Source of the DNA: Pseudomonas lini
Lineage (GTDB): Bacteria; Pseudomonadota; Gammaproteobacteria; Pseudomonadales; Pseudomonadaceae
Direction of reading: 5' to 3'
DNA length: 64,000 nt
Assembly: GCF_964063345.1 (NCBI RefSeq)
Contig: NZ_OZ061318.1
Location: 2,480,001 to 2,544,000, forward strand
Every line of letters begins with the position of its first letter. Position 1 is the stretch's first letter. The notes beneath the pieces are model-generated. The model saw only the letters and a list, made by a program, of their open reading frames with translations. It was not told the origin of the DNA and did no database searches. Of the stretch, positions 9,066 through 17,598 are shown piece by piece. Both the position numbers and the translations under genes were made by a program.

Positions 9066-9081
9066 AAGGCACCCCCTTGAG

Positions 9082-9744
9082 TCAGGATTTGAGGTAGCCG
9101 TTGGCGGCCAGAAAGCTTTCGGTAATGTTACTGGAAGTTGGCTCTGCAGCCTTATCGCCCAACAACAGGCGCTCCAGATAACGGGCCAGCAAGTCGACTT
9201 CCAGATTCACTCGGCGACCCGGCTGGTACGACGCCATGATGGTTTCGCTCAGGGTGTGCGGAATGATGGTCAGCAAGAACTCGGCGCCATCGACTGCGTT
9301 CACGGTCAGGCTGGTGCCGTCGACAGTGATCGAGCCTTTATGGGCAATGTACTTGGCCAGCTCTTTCGGAGCGCGGATGCGAAATTCCACGGCGCGGGCA
9401 TTTTCGGTGCGGGCAACCACTTCGCCCACGCCATCGACGTGGCCGCTGACCAGATGCCCGCCGAGGCGAGTGGTCGGGGTCAGGGCTTTTTCCAGGTTGA
9501 CCGGGCTGCCGCTTTTGAGGTCATTCATCGCGGTGCAGTCGAGGGTTTCGCGACTGACGTCCGCCGCAAAACCATTGCCCGGCAATTCAACCGCGGTCAG
9601 GCACACGCCATTGACGGCAATGCTGTCGCCCAGCTTTACATCGCTCAGGTCGAGCTTGCCGGTTTCTACGTAAACCCGCACATCTCCGCCTTTTGGGGTC
9701 AATGCACGAATACTGCCGATGGATTCGATGATGCCGGTAAACAT
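9082..9744 (-). CDS. ribC: Riboflavin synthase, alpha chain
   Basis: It dismutates two lumazine molecules into riboflavin and a pyrimidine. The gene is named ribC or ribE depending on the organism. The 220 residues begin MFTGIIESIGSI, essential for the trimer active site, and contain two repeated barrel halves, each with an SIAVNGVCLT or SITVDGTSLTVN motif (about 41 and 137). It lies 47 bp after ribD and 16 bp before ribBA. Confidence 0.96.
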   Translation of the reverse strand: MFTGIIESIGSIRALTPKGGDVRVYVETGKLDLSDVKLGDSIAVNGVCLTAVELPGNGFAADVSRETLDCTAMNDLKSGSPVNLEKALTPTTRLGGHLVSGHVDGVGEVVARTENARAVEFRIRAPKELAKYIAHKGSITVDGTSLTVNAVDGAEFLLTIIPHTLSETIMASYQPGRRVNLEVDLLARYLERLLLGDKAAEPTSSNITESFLAANGYLKS

Positions 9745-9791
9745 GGAGTCCTCCTCGAGAACAGAGCCAGCGCTAGAGCAATGGCCGGGAA

Positions 9792-10925
9792 TTATACGCT
9801 CGCCGACGGCACAGGAATGGCAGTGACTCGCCAGTCATCGCCAACCGCACGAATATCGATGATTTTGAGCTCGGGCGCGTCTTTCATCTGCGCCAGCGGC
9901 CAGTCCAGCAAGGGACGGGCCGAGGAGCCGAGAAACTTGCCGGCGATGAAGATCTGGAATTCGTCCACCAACCCGAGTTGGGCAAACGCGCCAGCCAGTC
10001 GCGGGCCGGCCTCGACCAGCACGTCATTGACGCCACGGTTGGCGAGTTCGACCAGTAACTGATGCAGATCGACCTGGCCATCGTCGCCCGGCACGATCAG
10101 GCATTCCGGGCCGTTGGCGTACTGTTCTTCCACCGCGACACACGTGGCGACCAGTGCCGGACCGGCCTTGAAGAACGGTACATTCAGCGGCACCCGCAGG
10201 CGACCGTCGATCAGTACGCGAAGCGGCGGACGGCTCATGGCCAAGGCCGTTTGTTCAGCGTCCAGACCCAATTCGTCGGCACGTACGGTCAAGCGCGCAT
10301 TGTCTGCCAGTACCGTGTCGGCGCCGGTCAGCACCACGCTGGCCTCGGCGCGCAAACGCTGTACCGCCGAACGCGCCGCTGTACCTGTGATCCACTGGCT
10401 CTCGCCGCTTTCCATCGCTGTGCGACCGTCGAGGCTCATCGCCAACTTGACCCGCACGAACGGCAAGCCATGTTCCATGCGTTTGAGGAAGCCTTGATTG
10501 AGCTTGCGCGCCTCGCCTTCCAGTACGCCGCTTTCAGTGGCTATACCGGCCTGGGCCAGACGTTGCAGGCCGCGACCGGCGACTTCCGGGTTCGGGTCCT
10601 GCATCGCCGCAACGACGCGCGCCACACCGGCATTCACCAGCGCATCGGCGCAGGGCGGCGTACGGCCGTGGTGGCTGCAAGGTTCGAGGGTCACGTAAGC
10701 CGTTGCACCCCGCGCCTTGTCGCCAGCGGCGCGCAGGGCGTGGACTTCAGCGTGCGGTTCACCGGTGCGCACATGCCAGCCTTCGCCGACTATCTGACCG
10801 TCACGCACCACCACGCAGCCAACCCGGGGGTTGGGATGCGTCGTGTAATGACCTTTGCGCGCCAGTTCCAGGGCTCGGGCCATGTAATGCGCGTCGAGGA
10901 TGGCTTGTTCGGGAGGTGTGGTCAT
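9792..10925 (-). CDS. ribD: Bifunctional diaminohydroxyphosphoribosylaminopyrimidine deaminase/reductase
   Basis: It performs the second and third steps of riboflavin synthesis. The N-terminal deaminase domain carries the zinc site, HAEVHAL (about 58-64) and [11 protein letters not shown] (about 82-92). The C-terminal reductase domain (about 155-377) includes [22 protein letters not shown] and an NADPH-binding region. The 377 residues match the bifunctional enzyme. Its ATG overlaps the nrdR stop by 4 bp. Confidence 0.96.
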   Translation of the reverse strand: MTTPPEQAILDAHYMARALELARKGHYTTHPNPRVGCVVVRDGQIVGEGWHVRTGEPHAEVHALRAAGDKARGATAYVTLEPCSHHGRTPPCADALVNAGVARVVAAMQDPNPEVAGRGLQRLAQAGIATESGVLEGEARKLNQGFLKRMEHGLPFVRVKLAMSLDGRTAMESGESQWITGTAARSAVQRLRAEASVVLTGADTVLADNARLTVRADELGLDAEQTALAMSRPPLRVLIDGRLRVPLNVPFFKAGPALVATCVAVEEQYANGPECLIVPGDDGQVDLHQLLVELANRGVNDVLVEAGPRLAGAFAQLGLVDEFQIFIAGKFLGSSARPLLDWPLAQMKDAPELKIIDIRAVGDDWRVTAIPVPSASV

Positions 10926-11386
10926 TCTTTCACCGGCTCACGGGCGAGGCGATCGATCTCTTCGCGGAACTCGTTGAGGTCCTGGAAGCGTCGGTACACC
11001 GAAGCGAAGCGGATATAGGCGACTTCATCAAGCTTCTTCAGCTCGGCCATCACCAGTTCGCCGACCACGAGGGATTTGACCTCGCGTTCGCCGGTGGCGC
11101 GCAGCTTGTGTTTGATGTGCACCAGCGACGATTCGAGGCGCTCGACACTCACCGGGCGCTTCTCCAGCGCCCGCTGCATGCCGGCACGCAGTTTTTCTTC
11201 GTCGAACGGCTGGCGACTGCCGTCGGTTTTGATCAGGCGCGGCAACACCAGTTCAGCGGTTTCGAACGTCGTGAAACGTTCGCCGCAGGCCAGGCATTCA
11301 CGCCGGCGGCGCACCTGTTCGCCCTCGGCGACCAGACGCGAGTCGATGACCTTGGTGTCGTTGGCACCGCAGAAGGGACAGTGCAT
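10922..11386 (-). CDS. nrdR: Transcriptional repressor NrdR
   Basis: This nucleotide-sensing repressor of ribonucleotide reductase genes has 154 residues. Its zinc ribbon, [17 protein letters not shown] to [12 protein letters not shown], spans about residues 1-37. An ATP-cone domain follows, [20 protein letters not shown] (about 44-135). I chose the ATG at 11386 because the family always begins with the zinc ribbon; upstream in-frame codons encode no conserved sequence. It is the first gene of the rib operon, as in PAO1. A 19-bp palindrome lies in the divergent gap upstream. Confidence 0.95.
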   Translation of the reverse strand: MHCPFCGANDTKVIDSRLVAEGEQVRRRRECLACGERFTTFETAELVLPRLIKTDGSRQPFDEEKLRAGMQRALEKRPVSVERLESSLVHIKHKLRATGEREVKSLVVGELVMAELKKLDEVAYIRFASVYRRFQDLNEFREEIDRLAREPVKE

Positions 11387-11459
11387 GGTGGCAGGCAACA
11401 AAAAATGGGAGGGCCATGGTAGCGCATCCCCGTGGCAAGACAAGCCATAGGGTTTGCGG

Positions 11460-11478
11460 TATACAGACTGGCTGTATA
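11460..11478. promoter_or_regulatory. 19-bp perfect inverted repeat between nrdR and the ybaY-like gene
   Basis: TATACAGACTGGCTGTATA has two perfect 7-bp arms around a 5-bp centre. It lies 26 bp before the lipoprotein start and 74 bp upstream of nrdR. Its right arm could also serve as a TATATG-like -10 box, so a bound protein would block transcription. It is not a LexA box: the CTGT and ACAG halves are in reversed order. It is not an obvious NrdR box either. The regulator is unknown. Confidence 0.45.
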
Positions 11479-11503
11479 TGGATTTCGCTTGCTGGAGCCG
11501 CCC

Positions 11504-11968
11504 ATGTCTTTACGACCCCTCATTTTGCTCAGTCTTTTCAGCCTGTTGGTGGCCTGTGGCAGCGATGCGCCCAAGCCCCAGCCGCCAACGCCCGGCCCTG
11601 CACCGCAACAGGCGCAGAAGAAAGCCAAGGCGTCGGCCGAGCTCGGTCCGCTGCCAGCTTATCAACGTGAATTGAGCGGCACCCTGCAGGGCGTGCCGGC
11701 CGGTGCCGAAGTCGAACTGGCGTTGCTGGTGATCGACGAAAAGGATCGTCCGCAACTATTGCTCGCCAGTTCCAACCTGATCGGTACCAATCAAGTGTTG
11801 CCGTTTCGCCTGCGCTTCAATCCCGAGTCCTTTCCCGTCGGTGCCCGCGTCGAACTTCGCGGCCGCGCCAGCCAGTCCGGGCAGTTGATTCTGCATCTGC
11901 CGGCGCAAATGATCACACAGCCAACCACCCAGGCATTGGGTCAGCTGCAATTCGTCAAAGCGCCATGA
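11504..11968 (+). CDS. YbaY-family lipoprotein
   Basis: A 154-residue predicted lipoprotein. The signal [18 protein letters not shown] ends in a lipobox with Cys18. A Pro/Gln/Lys-rich linker (about 22-45) and a beta-rich YbaY domain follow ([20 protein letters not shown] through [10 protein letters not shown]). The start at 11504 follows a GGAG site and gives the signal peptide; a longer in-frame reading would bury it. The family has no firmly known role. Its stop overlaps the methyltransferase start (ATGA), so both probably form one transcript. Confidence 0.82.
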   Translation: MSLRPLILLSLFSLLVACGSDAPKPQPPTPGPAPQQAQKKAKASAELGPLPAYQRELSGTLQGVPAGAEVELALLVIDEKDRPQLLLASSNLIGTNQVLPFRLRFNPESFPVGARVELRGRASQSGQLILHLPAQMITQPTTQALGQLQFVKAP

Positions 11969-12621
11969 TTGCACCGCTCGACCTGCAACAGGCGTTAGGT
12001 GAACTGCTCGGCGATGCACAGCTTGTAGCCTGTGAGTTACCCGGCACCGAGCTGAAACTCTGGCTGATCGACGGCGATAACATGGACCGTGCCTTCAGCC
12101 CGGAAGAAACCCGGCGGATTCTCCACGAGCCGCCGTACTGGAGTTTCTGCTGGGCCAGTGGGCTGGCCGTGGCCCGTTATCTCGCTGAGCACCGGCAATG
12201 GGTCGAAGGTAAACGGGTGCTGGATTTCGGCGCCGGCTCAGGGGTCGCCGCGATTGCGGCGGTGAAAGCCGGAGCACTGGAAGTGGTGGCCTGTGACCTG
12301 GACCCGTTGGCGATTGCCGCGTGTCGGGCGAATGCCGAACTTAATGGCGTGCAACTCAGCTACTCGACGGACTTTTTCGCCGAGGTCGATCGGTTTGATC
12401 TGATTCTGGTGGCCGATGTGTTGTACGACCGGGCGAATTTGCCGTTGCTCGACGAGTTTCTCAGCCGTGGCCGGGAAGCCTTGGTGGCGGATTCGCGGGT
12501 GAGGGATTTTCGCCATCCGTTGTATCAGCGCATTGAAATGCTGGAAGCGATGACCTTGCCGGATCTGGCCGAGCCTGAAGAGTTTCGGTATGTGAGCCTT
12601 TACCATGCGCGGCGCGGCTAA
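11965..12621 (+). CDS. Class I SAM-dependent methyltransferase (PrmA/ETFB-lysine-type)
   Basis: A 218-residue protein with a Rossmann methyltransferase core. The SAM-binding motif VLDFGAGSGVAAIAAVKAG lies near residue 86, followed by ACDLDPLAIAACRANAELNG and VADVLYDRANLPLL, as in PrmA-like and eukaryotic ETFB lysine methyltransferases. The WSFCWASGLAVARYL segment before the core is typical of this subfamily. The substrate, probably a protein lysine, is not shown by the sequence. It is translationally coupled to the lipoprotein upstream. Confidence 0.82.
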   Translation: MIAPLDLQQALGELLGDAQLVACELPGTELKLWLIDGDNMDRAFSPEETRRILHEPPYWSFCWASGLAVARYLAEHRQWVEGKRVLDFGAGSGVAAIAAVKAGALEVVACDLDPLAIAACRANAELNGVQLSYSTDFFAEVDRFDLILVADVLYDRANLPLLDEFLSRGREALVADSRVRDFRHPLYQRIEMLEAMTLPDLAEPEEFRYVSLYHARRG

Positions 12622-12624
12622 AAG

Positions 12625-12710
12625 CTTCGCGGGCAAGCCTCGCTCCTACAGGTCCGCGCTGATTTCAAGATCGACACCAACCCTGCAGGAGCGAGGCGTG
12701 CCCGCGAAGG
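12625..12710. repeat. REPIN, TAGGAGCGAGGCTTGCCCGCGAA family
   Basis: An inverted pair: CTTCGCGGGCAAGCCTCGCT at the left and GGAGCGAGGCGTGCCCGCGA at the right, with one substitution between arms. It begins 4 bp after the methyltransferase stop codon and may act as its transcript end. Confidence 0.85.
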
Positions 12711-12809
12711 CGTCCCGTCAGACAGCACATCACTCAATGGCCACCCCGCTTTCAGCCACCCCCCACCAAGCCTTATAGTGACCACATTCACGCTTTTACG
12801 AGATCCCCC

Positions 12810-13682
12810 ATGAGTCAGGAAACGCCGTACATTTTCGACGCCACGACTGCCGATTTCGACCAGTCGGTGATCGAGAACTCTTTTCACAAACCGGTGCTGG
12901 TGGATTTCTGGGCCGAATGGTGTGCGCCGTGCAAGGCCTTGATGCCGATGCTGCAAACCATCGCCGAGAGCTATCAGGGTGAGTTGCTGCTGGCCAAGGT
13001 CAACTGCGACATCGAGCAGGACATTGTTGCGCGCTTCGGCATTCGCAGCCTGCCGACGGTGGTGTTGTTCAAGGACGGTCAACCGGTGGACGGTTTTGCC
13101 GGTGCACAACCGGAATCGGCCGTGCGCACCATGCTCGAACCCCACGTGCAAATGCCGCCGCCCGCTGCTGCCGATCCGTTCGAACAGGCTCAGGCGCTGT
13201 TCGATGACGGCCGTTACGCCAACGCCGAAGCCACCCTCAAAGTACTGCTGGCTGAAGATAACACCAACGCCAAGGCGCTGATCCTCTACGCCCGCTGCCT
13301 GACTGAGCGCGGCGAGCTGGGTGAAGCGCAAATCGTGCTCGACGCGGTCAAGACCGATGAGCACAAGGCCGCGCTGGCCGGCGCCAAGGCGCAGATCCAG
13401 TTCCTCGGTCAGGCCAGGGATTTGCCGGATGCGGCAGACCTGAAAGCACGTCTGGCGAAAAATCCGCAGGACGATGAGGCGGTCTATCAACTGGCGATCC
13501 AGCAACTGGCCCGCCAGCAATACGACGCGGCGCTGGATGCCTTGCTGAAGCTGTTCATCCGCAATCGCAGCTACAGCGAAGGCTTGCCGCACAAGACCTT
13601 GCTGCAAGTGTTCGAACTGCTGGGCAACGATCACCCGCTGGTGACCACGTACCGTCGCAAGTTGTTTGCTGCGCTTTATTAA
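12810..13682 (+). CDS. ybbN: Thioredoxin-TPR co-chaperone YbbN/CnoX
   Basis: A 290-residue cytoplasmic protein. Residues 1-110 or so form a thioredoxin domain with an intact redox motif, WAEWCAPCKALMP (Cys38 and Cys41). The rest is a helical TPR-like region (ALFDDGRYANAEATLKVLL, QLARQQYDAALDALLKLF). E. coli CnoX has this architecture but an SXXC motif, and works with DnaK and GroEL to protect proteins under oxidative or chlorine stress. The CXXC here suggests possible redox activity. It ends in a strong repeat-derived terminator. Confidence 0.92.
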   Translation: MSQETPYIFDATTADFDQSVIENSFHKPVLVDFWAEWCAPCKALMPMLQTIAESYQGELLLAKVNCDIEQDIVARFGIRSLPTVVLFKDGQPVDGFAGAQPESAVRTMLEPHVQMPPPAAADPFEQAQALFDDGRYANAEATLKVLLAEDNTNAKALILYARCLTERGELGEAQIVLDAVKTDEHKAALAGAKAQIQFLGQARDLPDAADLKARLAKNPQDDEAVYQLAIQQLARQQYDAALDALLKLFIRNRSYSEGLPHKTLLQVFELLGNDHPLVTTYRRKLFAALY

Positions 13683-13687
13683 AATCA

Positions 13688-13759
13688 AAAGATCGCAGCC
13701 TGCGGCTACAGGGGAAATACAAATCCCGTGTAGGAGCTGTCGCAGGCTGCGATCTTTTT
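13688..13759 (+). terminator. Repeat-derived terminator hairpin after ybbN
   Basis: AAAAGATCGCAGCCTGCG and its complement CGCAGGCTGCGATCTTTT face each other across about 30 bp, giving an 18-bp perfect stem followed by a run of T. The arms belong to another dispersed Pseudomonas element (GATCGCAGCCTGCGGCTAC type), so an inverted repeat pair appears to serve as the rho-independent terminator. Confidence 0.75.
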
Positions 13760-13795
13760 TGCGGCTTACTCGATCTGTCCGTGTGAACCCGATTC

Positions 13796-14143
13796 CTACG
13801 CTGGCTCGATCCAGCTGTACAGCGGCGTATCCCCGCCGCTCACCACTTTGACATTTGCACTGTGGCGCAAGCGCACCAACAAGCGCTTGCCCGCCACTGC
13901 GCTGCCGGTCAGCCCTTCCAGCTGCTCCAACAAATCCGGCCCGCTCAATTGCCCGGCCTTGCGCAACAATTCCTGGGCGATCTGCCACAGCGCATCGTCC
14001 TGATTCACCGGTTTGGCCGGCGTAGCACTCTCCTCGGGTTTTGCTGCCTGCAACTGCGCACCCAGCTGCGCCCAGTCGCCCTCATCCAGTTCCAGCGTCA
14101 AATCCACCGGCCAGTCGCCGATGCTTCCGCGTATTCGCAACAT
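13796..14143 (-). CDS. Conserved Pseudomonas protein of unknown function
   Basis: A 115-residue soluble protein, MLRIRGSIGDWPVDLTLELD to LYSWIEPA. The start at 14143 is preceded by AGGAG at good spacing; earlier in-frame ATGs lack one. The sequence suggests a beta-rich N-terminus, a Pro/Ala linker and a helical middle (LWQIAQELLRKAGQLSGPDLLEQLEGL). I recognise no catalytic motif. In PAO1 a small unknown gene also sits between ybbN and the zinc operon. It is convergent with ybbN and divergent from the DUF2796 gene. Confidence 0.75.
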   Translation of the reverse strand: MLRIRGSIGDWPVDLTLELDEGDWAQLGAQLQAAKPEESATPAKPVNQDDALWQIAQELLRKAGQLSGPDLLEQLEGLTGSAVAGKRLLVRLRHSANVKVVSGGDTPLYSWIEPA

Positions 14144-14228
14144 AAGTCTGCTCCTGCACATACCTGACTCGCATGCTCCCATGGGTCTTGCGCAACGCCA
14201 AGCAGACGGTCAAACTCTCGGCACTTTC

Positions 14229-14246
14229 GTTATAAGATTACATAAC
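14229..14246. promoter_or_regulatory. Candidate Zur operator
   Basis: GTTATAAGATTACATAAC lies 32 bp before the DUF2796 start. It contains GTTAT and ATAAC outer arms, and GTTAT-3-ATTAC differs by one base from the GTTAT-3-ATAAC Zur pattern. The equivalent PAO1 operon is reported as zinc-repressed, which supports the call. The arm spacing is not canonical, so this remains a candidate. Confidence 0.5.
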
Positions 14247-14278
14247 AATTTTTTCATTTTACTTTTCGGAGACCCGCC

Positions 14279-14872
14279 ATGCGCCGTCTGCTGCTCGCTT
14301 TGCCGTTTGCCTTGTTGCCGCTGGCTGTCGCCCATGCCGCTGTCGAACATGATCACGATCATGATGAGCACGGCAGCCTCAGCGCCCACGAACACGGCGT
14401 CGGTCGCCTGAACGCGGCGCTGGACGGCCAGACGCTGGAGCTGGAGCTGGAAAGCCCGGCGATGAACCTGGTGGGTTTCGAACACGCCGCCACCACCGAC
14501 GCCGACAAGGCCAAAGTCGCCACCGTCCGCGCGCTGCTGGAAAAACCGTTGGTGCTGTTCAACCTGCCGAAAGCCGCCGGTTGCATGGTCGCGACTCAGG
14601 AACTGGAAAGCCCGCTGTTCGGTGACAAGCCGGATGCCGATGATCATGACGAAGAAGACGCCAAGGACGGTCACGAGCATCATCATGACCACAGCGAGAT
14701 CCATGCCCATTACCAATTCAGCTGCTCAGCCCCTGGCGCACTGAAAACCCTGGATTTGGCAAATATCTTCAACACATTCCCGGCCACCCAGAAGATTCAG
14801 GTACAACTGATCAGCCCGAGCGGGCAGCAAGGGGTTGAAGTGACCGCCAAGGCTGCCGCCCTGAAATTCTGA
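14279..14872 (+). CDS. His-rich periplasmic DUF2796 protein, zinc-related
   Basis: A 197-residue exported protein with signal peptide MRRLLLALPFALLPLAVAHA. Two metal-binding-looking segments stand out: HDHDHDEHG just after the signal, and DDHDEEDAKDGHEHHHDHSEIHAH near residues 120-144. Between them lies a conserved domain (HEHGVGRLNAALDGQTLELE). It is the first gene of a four-gene set with an ABC ATPase, permease and DUF3299 protein, matching PA4063-PA4066. The set probably helps zinc acquisition or lipoprotein/metal handling in the envelope under zinc limitation. Binding itself is inferred. Confidence 0.85.
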   Translation: MRRLLLALPFALLPLAVAHAAVEHDHDHDEHGSLSAHEHGVGRLNAALDGQTLELELESPAMNLVGFEHAATTDADKAKVATVRALLEKPLVLFNLPKAAGCMVATQELESPLFGDKPDADDHDEEDAKDGHEHHHDHSEIHAHYQFSCSAPGALKTLDLANIFNTFPATQKIQVQLISPSGQQGVEVTAKAAALKF

Positions 14873-14887
14873 TCCGACACCAATCCT

Positions 14888-14994
14888 TGTAGGAGCGAGG
14901 CTTGCCCGCGAAGAGACCATTAGATTCAACAGTGATGTTGACTGTGAGATCGCTTTCGCGGGCAAGTCGGACCGCCGCACCGCTCGCTCCTACA
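14888..14994. repeat. REPIN with a 16-bp insert in one arm
   Basis: The left arm is the ordinary TGTAGGAGCGAGGCTTGCCC element. The right arm has the same sequence interrupted by 16 bp, TCGGACCGCCGCACCG, at 14967-14982. Nearly the same 16 bp (inverted) interrupts another REP at 17678-17693. The element lies between the DUF2796 gene and the ABC ATPase gene. Confidence 0.85.
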
Positions 14995-15058
14995 GAAATC
15001 GGGGTTGGTGTGGAATGTGAAGTTGAGACAAGTACCCAATACCCATGAAATCGGCGCT

Positions 15059-15769
15059 ATGACCCAAGCACTCATCGAACTGTCCGACCTGGGCTTCAGC
15101 TGGCCCGGTCATCCGCCGCTGCTGGACATCCCGGCGTTTCGCCTTATGCCTGGGGAAACCCTGTTCCTCAAAGGCCCCAGCGGCAGCGGCAAGACCACCC
15201 TGCTGGGCCTGCTCGGTGGCGTGCAAAAGCCTGATCACGGCAGCATCCGCCTGCTCGGCCAGGAGCTGACCGAACTCTCCGCCGGGGCTCGCGACCACTT
15301 CCGCGTCGATCACACCGGCTACATCTTCCAGCAGTTCAACTTGCTGCCATTTCTCTCGGTGCGCGAGAACGTCGAGCTGCCCTGCCACTTCTCCAAGCTG
15401 CGTGCCGAACGGGCGATTCAGCGCCACGGCAGTGTCGATCAGGCCGCCGCTACCCTGCTCGCCCACTTGGGCCTCAAGGATGAAAAGATCCTCAGCCGCC
15501 GCGCCGATTCGCTGTCCATCGGCCAGCAGCAACGGGTCGCCGCTGCACGTGCGTTGATCGGTCAGCCGGAACTGGTAATCGCCGACGAACCGACCTCGGC
15601 GCTGGACTACGACGCCCGCGAAAACTTCATTCGCTTGCTGTTTGCCGAATGCCGTGAAGCCGGGTCGAGCCTGTTGTTTGTCAGCCATGACCAGAGCCTC
15701 GCGCCGCTGTTCGATCGCCACCTCTCGCTGGCCGATCTCAATCGCGCCGCCCCCCCGTCCGAGGTCTGA
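15059..15769 (+). CDS. ABC transporter ATP-binding protein (LolD/MacB type)
   Basis: A 236-residue ATPase with Walker A GPSGSGKTTLLGLLGG (about 39-54), Q-loop IFQQFNLLPFLSVRENV, signature LSIGQQQRVAAARAL in place of LSGGQ, Walker B LVIADEPTSALD and a switch His in SHDQ. The start at 15059 fits family length; an earlier in-frame ATG adds 18 unconserved residues. It stands 1 bp before its permease gene. The pair resembles type VII ABC transporters, which use ATP to move envelope components mechanically rather than to import solutes. Confidence 0.9.
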   Translation: MTQALIELSDLGFSWPGHPPLLDIPAFRLMPGETLFLKGPSGSGKTTLLGLLGGVQKPDHGSIRLLGQELTELSAGARDHFRVDHTGYIFQQFNLLPFLSVRENVELPCHFSKLRAERAIQRHGSVDQAAATLLAHLGLKDEKILSRRADSLSIGQQQRVAAARALIGQPELVIADEPTSALDYDARENFIRLLFAECREAGSSLLFVSHDQSLAPLFDRHLSLADLNRAAPPSEV

Positions 15770-15770
15770 G

Positions 15771-17036
15771 ATGTATTTGTTTCGTCTAGCCATGGCCAGT
15801 CTGGCTAACCGTCGCTTCACCGCGATCCTCACCGCATTCACCATCGCCCTGTCGGTCTGCCTGCTGCTGGCGGTGGAGCGGGTGCGCACCGAGGCCAAAG
15901 CCAGTTTCGCCAGCACCATCAGCGGCACCGACCTGATCGTCGGCGCGCGCTCCGGCTCAGTAAACCTGCTGTTGTACTCGGTGTTCCGCATCGGCAACGC
16001 CACCAACAACATCCGCTGGGACAGCTTTGAACATTTCGCCAACAACCCGAAAGTGAAGTGGGCGATCCCGATGTCCCTCGGCGATTCCCATCGCGGTTAT
16101 CGAGTGATGGGCACCACCGAGGCGTACTTCGAGCACTACCAGTACGGCCATCAACAGCACCTCGAACTCACCGACGGCCGCGCCTTCGCCAACGATCCGT
16201 TCGAAGTGGTGCTCGGCGCCGAAGTGGCCGATGCGCTGCACTACAAGCTCGGCGACAAACTGGTGCTGGCCCATGGCGTAGCGGCAATCAGCCTGGTCAA
16301 ACACGACGACAAACCATTCACCGTGGTCGGCATTCTCAAACGCACCGGCACCCCGGTGGACCGCACGCTGCACATCAGCCTCGGCGGAATGGAAGCGATC
16401 CACATCGACTGGCACAACGGCGTGCCAGCACGCGGTAACGGCCGGATCAGTGCCGACCAAGCGCGCAACATGGACCTGACGCCGCAAGCGATCACCGCGT
16501 TCATGCTCGGCCTCAACAACAAGATTTCGACGTTTGCGCTGCAACGAGAGATCAACGAATTCCGTGGCGAACCGATGCTGGCGATCCTGCCGGGTGTGGC
16601 GTTGCAGGAGCTGTGGAGTTTGATGAGCACGGCGGAAAAAGCCTTGTTCGTCGTCTCGCTGTTCGTGGTGCTGACCGGGTTGATCGGCATGCTCACGGCG
16701 ATTCTCACCAGCCTCAACGAGCGACGCCGCGAGATGGCGATTCTGCGCTCGGTCGGCGCTCGGCCGTGGCACATCGCGACCTTGTTGGTGCTGGAGGCAT
16801 TTGCCCTGGCATTGTCCGGAGTGATTGCCGGTGTGGCGCTGCTGTATGTGGGCATCGCCGTAGCGCAGGGTTACGTGCAGGCGAATTACGGCTTGTACCT
16901 GCCGCTGGCCTGGCCGAGCGAATATGAATGGACGCTGCTCGGTGGCATCCTGATCGCCGCGCTGCTGATGGGCAGCGTGCCGGCCTGGCGTGCTTATCGC
17001 CAATCCTTGGCCGATGGCCTGTCGATCCGACTATGA
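15771..17036 (+). CDS. FtsX-like ABC transporter permease
   Basis: A 421-residue inner-membrane protein. The first transmembrane segment is near residues 17-38 (FTAILTAFTIALSVCLLLAV). A large periplasmic region of about 250 residues (GTDLIVGARSGSVNLLLYSV onward) follows, then three C-terminal segments in the FtsX domain, with the conserved ERRREMAILRSVGARPWHIA loop before the second of them. This is the MacB/LolC topology. It follows the ATPase gene directly. The cargo is unknown; context suggests zinc-limitation adaptation. Confidence 0.9.
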   Translation: MYLFRLAMASLANRRFTAILTAFTIALSVCLLLAVERVRTEAKASFASTISGTDLIVGARSGSVNLLLYSVFRIGNATNNIRWDSFEHFANNPKVKWAIPMSLGDSHRGYRVMGTTEAYFEHYQYGHQQHLELTDGRAFANDPFEVVLGAEVADALHYKLGDKLVLAHGVAAISLVKHDDKPFTVVGILKRTGTPVDRTLHISLGGMEAIHIDWHNGVPARGNGRISADQARNMDLTPQAITAFMLGLNNKISTFALQREINEFRGEPMLAILPGVALQELWSLMSTAEKALFVVSLFVVLTGLIGMLTAILTSLNERRREMAILRSVGARPWHIATLLVLEAFALALSGVIAGVALLYVGIAVAQGYVQANYGLYLPLAWPSEYEWTLLGGILIAALLMGSVPAWRAYRQSLADGLSIRL

Positions 17037-17044
17037 GGACATTA

Positions 17045-17566
17045 ATGATGCCCCGCGCTGTGCTTGCGCTATTGATGCTGGTTGCCCTCCCGTTGTGGGC
17101 GGCCGAGCCGAAGGACCTGACCTGGTCGGAAATGATCCCGCCGGATGCGGCGCCAGAAGTGCCGAACATGACGCCGCTGCATGACCTGTCGAAGATGAGC
17201 GACGCGTTGTCTGCGGAGTCGGCTCCAGCGGCCAAACAGGACATGCCGAACGCGCCGGTGGTGAAGAGCCTCGACGGCAAGAACATTCGTTTGCCGGGCT
17301 ACATCGTGCCGCTGGAAGTCAGTGAAGAAGGCCGCACCACGGAGTTTCTGCTGGTGCCGTATTTCGGCGCCTGCATCCATGTACCGCCGCCTCCGTCGAA
17401 CCAGATCGTGCATGTCAAAAGCGAAGTCGGCGTGAAGCTTGATGAGTTGTATCAGCCGTACTGGATCGAAGGTGCGTTGCAGGTCAAGGCGTCTACCAGC
17501 GAGTTGGCGGATGCCGGGTATCAGATGGAGGCGGACAAGATTTACGTGTATGAATTGCCGGAGTGA
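17045..17566 (+). CDS. DUF3299 exported protein of the zinc-linked operon
   Basis: A 173-residue protein with signal peptide MMPRAVLALLMLVALPLWAA. The conserved DUF3299 core includes VRLPGYIVPLE-like IRLPGYIVPLEV, LLVPYFGACIHVPPPPSNQI and VKASTSELADAGYQM. The CIHVPPPPSNQ motif, with Cys and His, is a possible metal site. GAGGAC at good distance selects the ATG at 17045 rather than the one overlapping the permease stop at 17033. Function is unproven; its place as the last gene of the operon matches PA4066. Confidence 0.82.
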   Translation: MMPRAVLALLMLVALPLWAAEPKDLTWSEMIPPDAAPEVPNMTPLHDLSKMSDALSAESAPAAKQDMPNAPVVKSLDGKNIRLPGYIVPLEVSEEGRTTEFLLVPYFGACIHVPPPPSNQIVHVKSEVGVKLDELYQPYWIEGALQVKASTSELADAGYQMEADKIYVYELPE

Positions 17567-17598
17567 ATCTGGTAGTTCGGTGTTGTCTGTTCAATCGC

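Noticed and set aside
7365..9080. A 571-codon open frame on the plus strand across ribH and ribBA
   Set aside because: It is antisense to well-conserved rib genes and has no recognisable domain; high-GC codon bias keeps the opposite strand open.
9066..9081. FMN riboswitch controlling ribBA
   Set aside because: Only 16 bp separate ribC and ribBA; no room for the element, and none is visible before nrdR or ribA.
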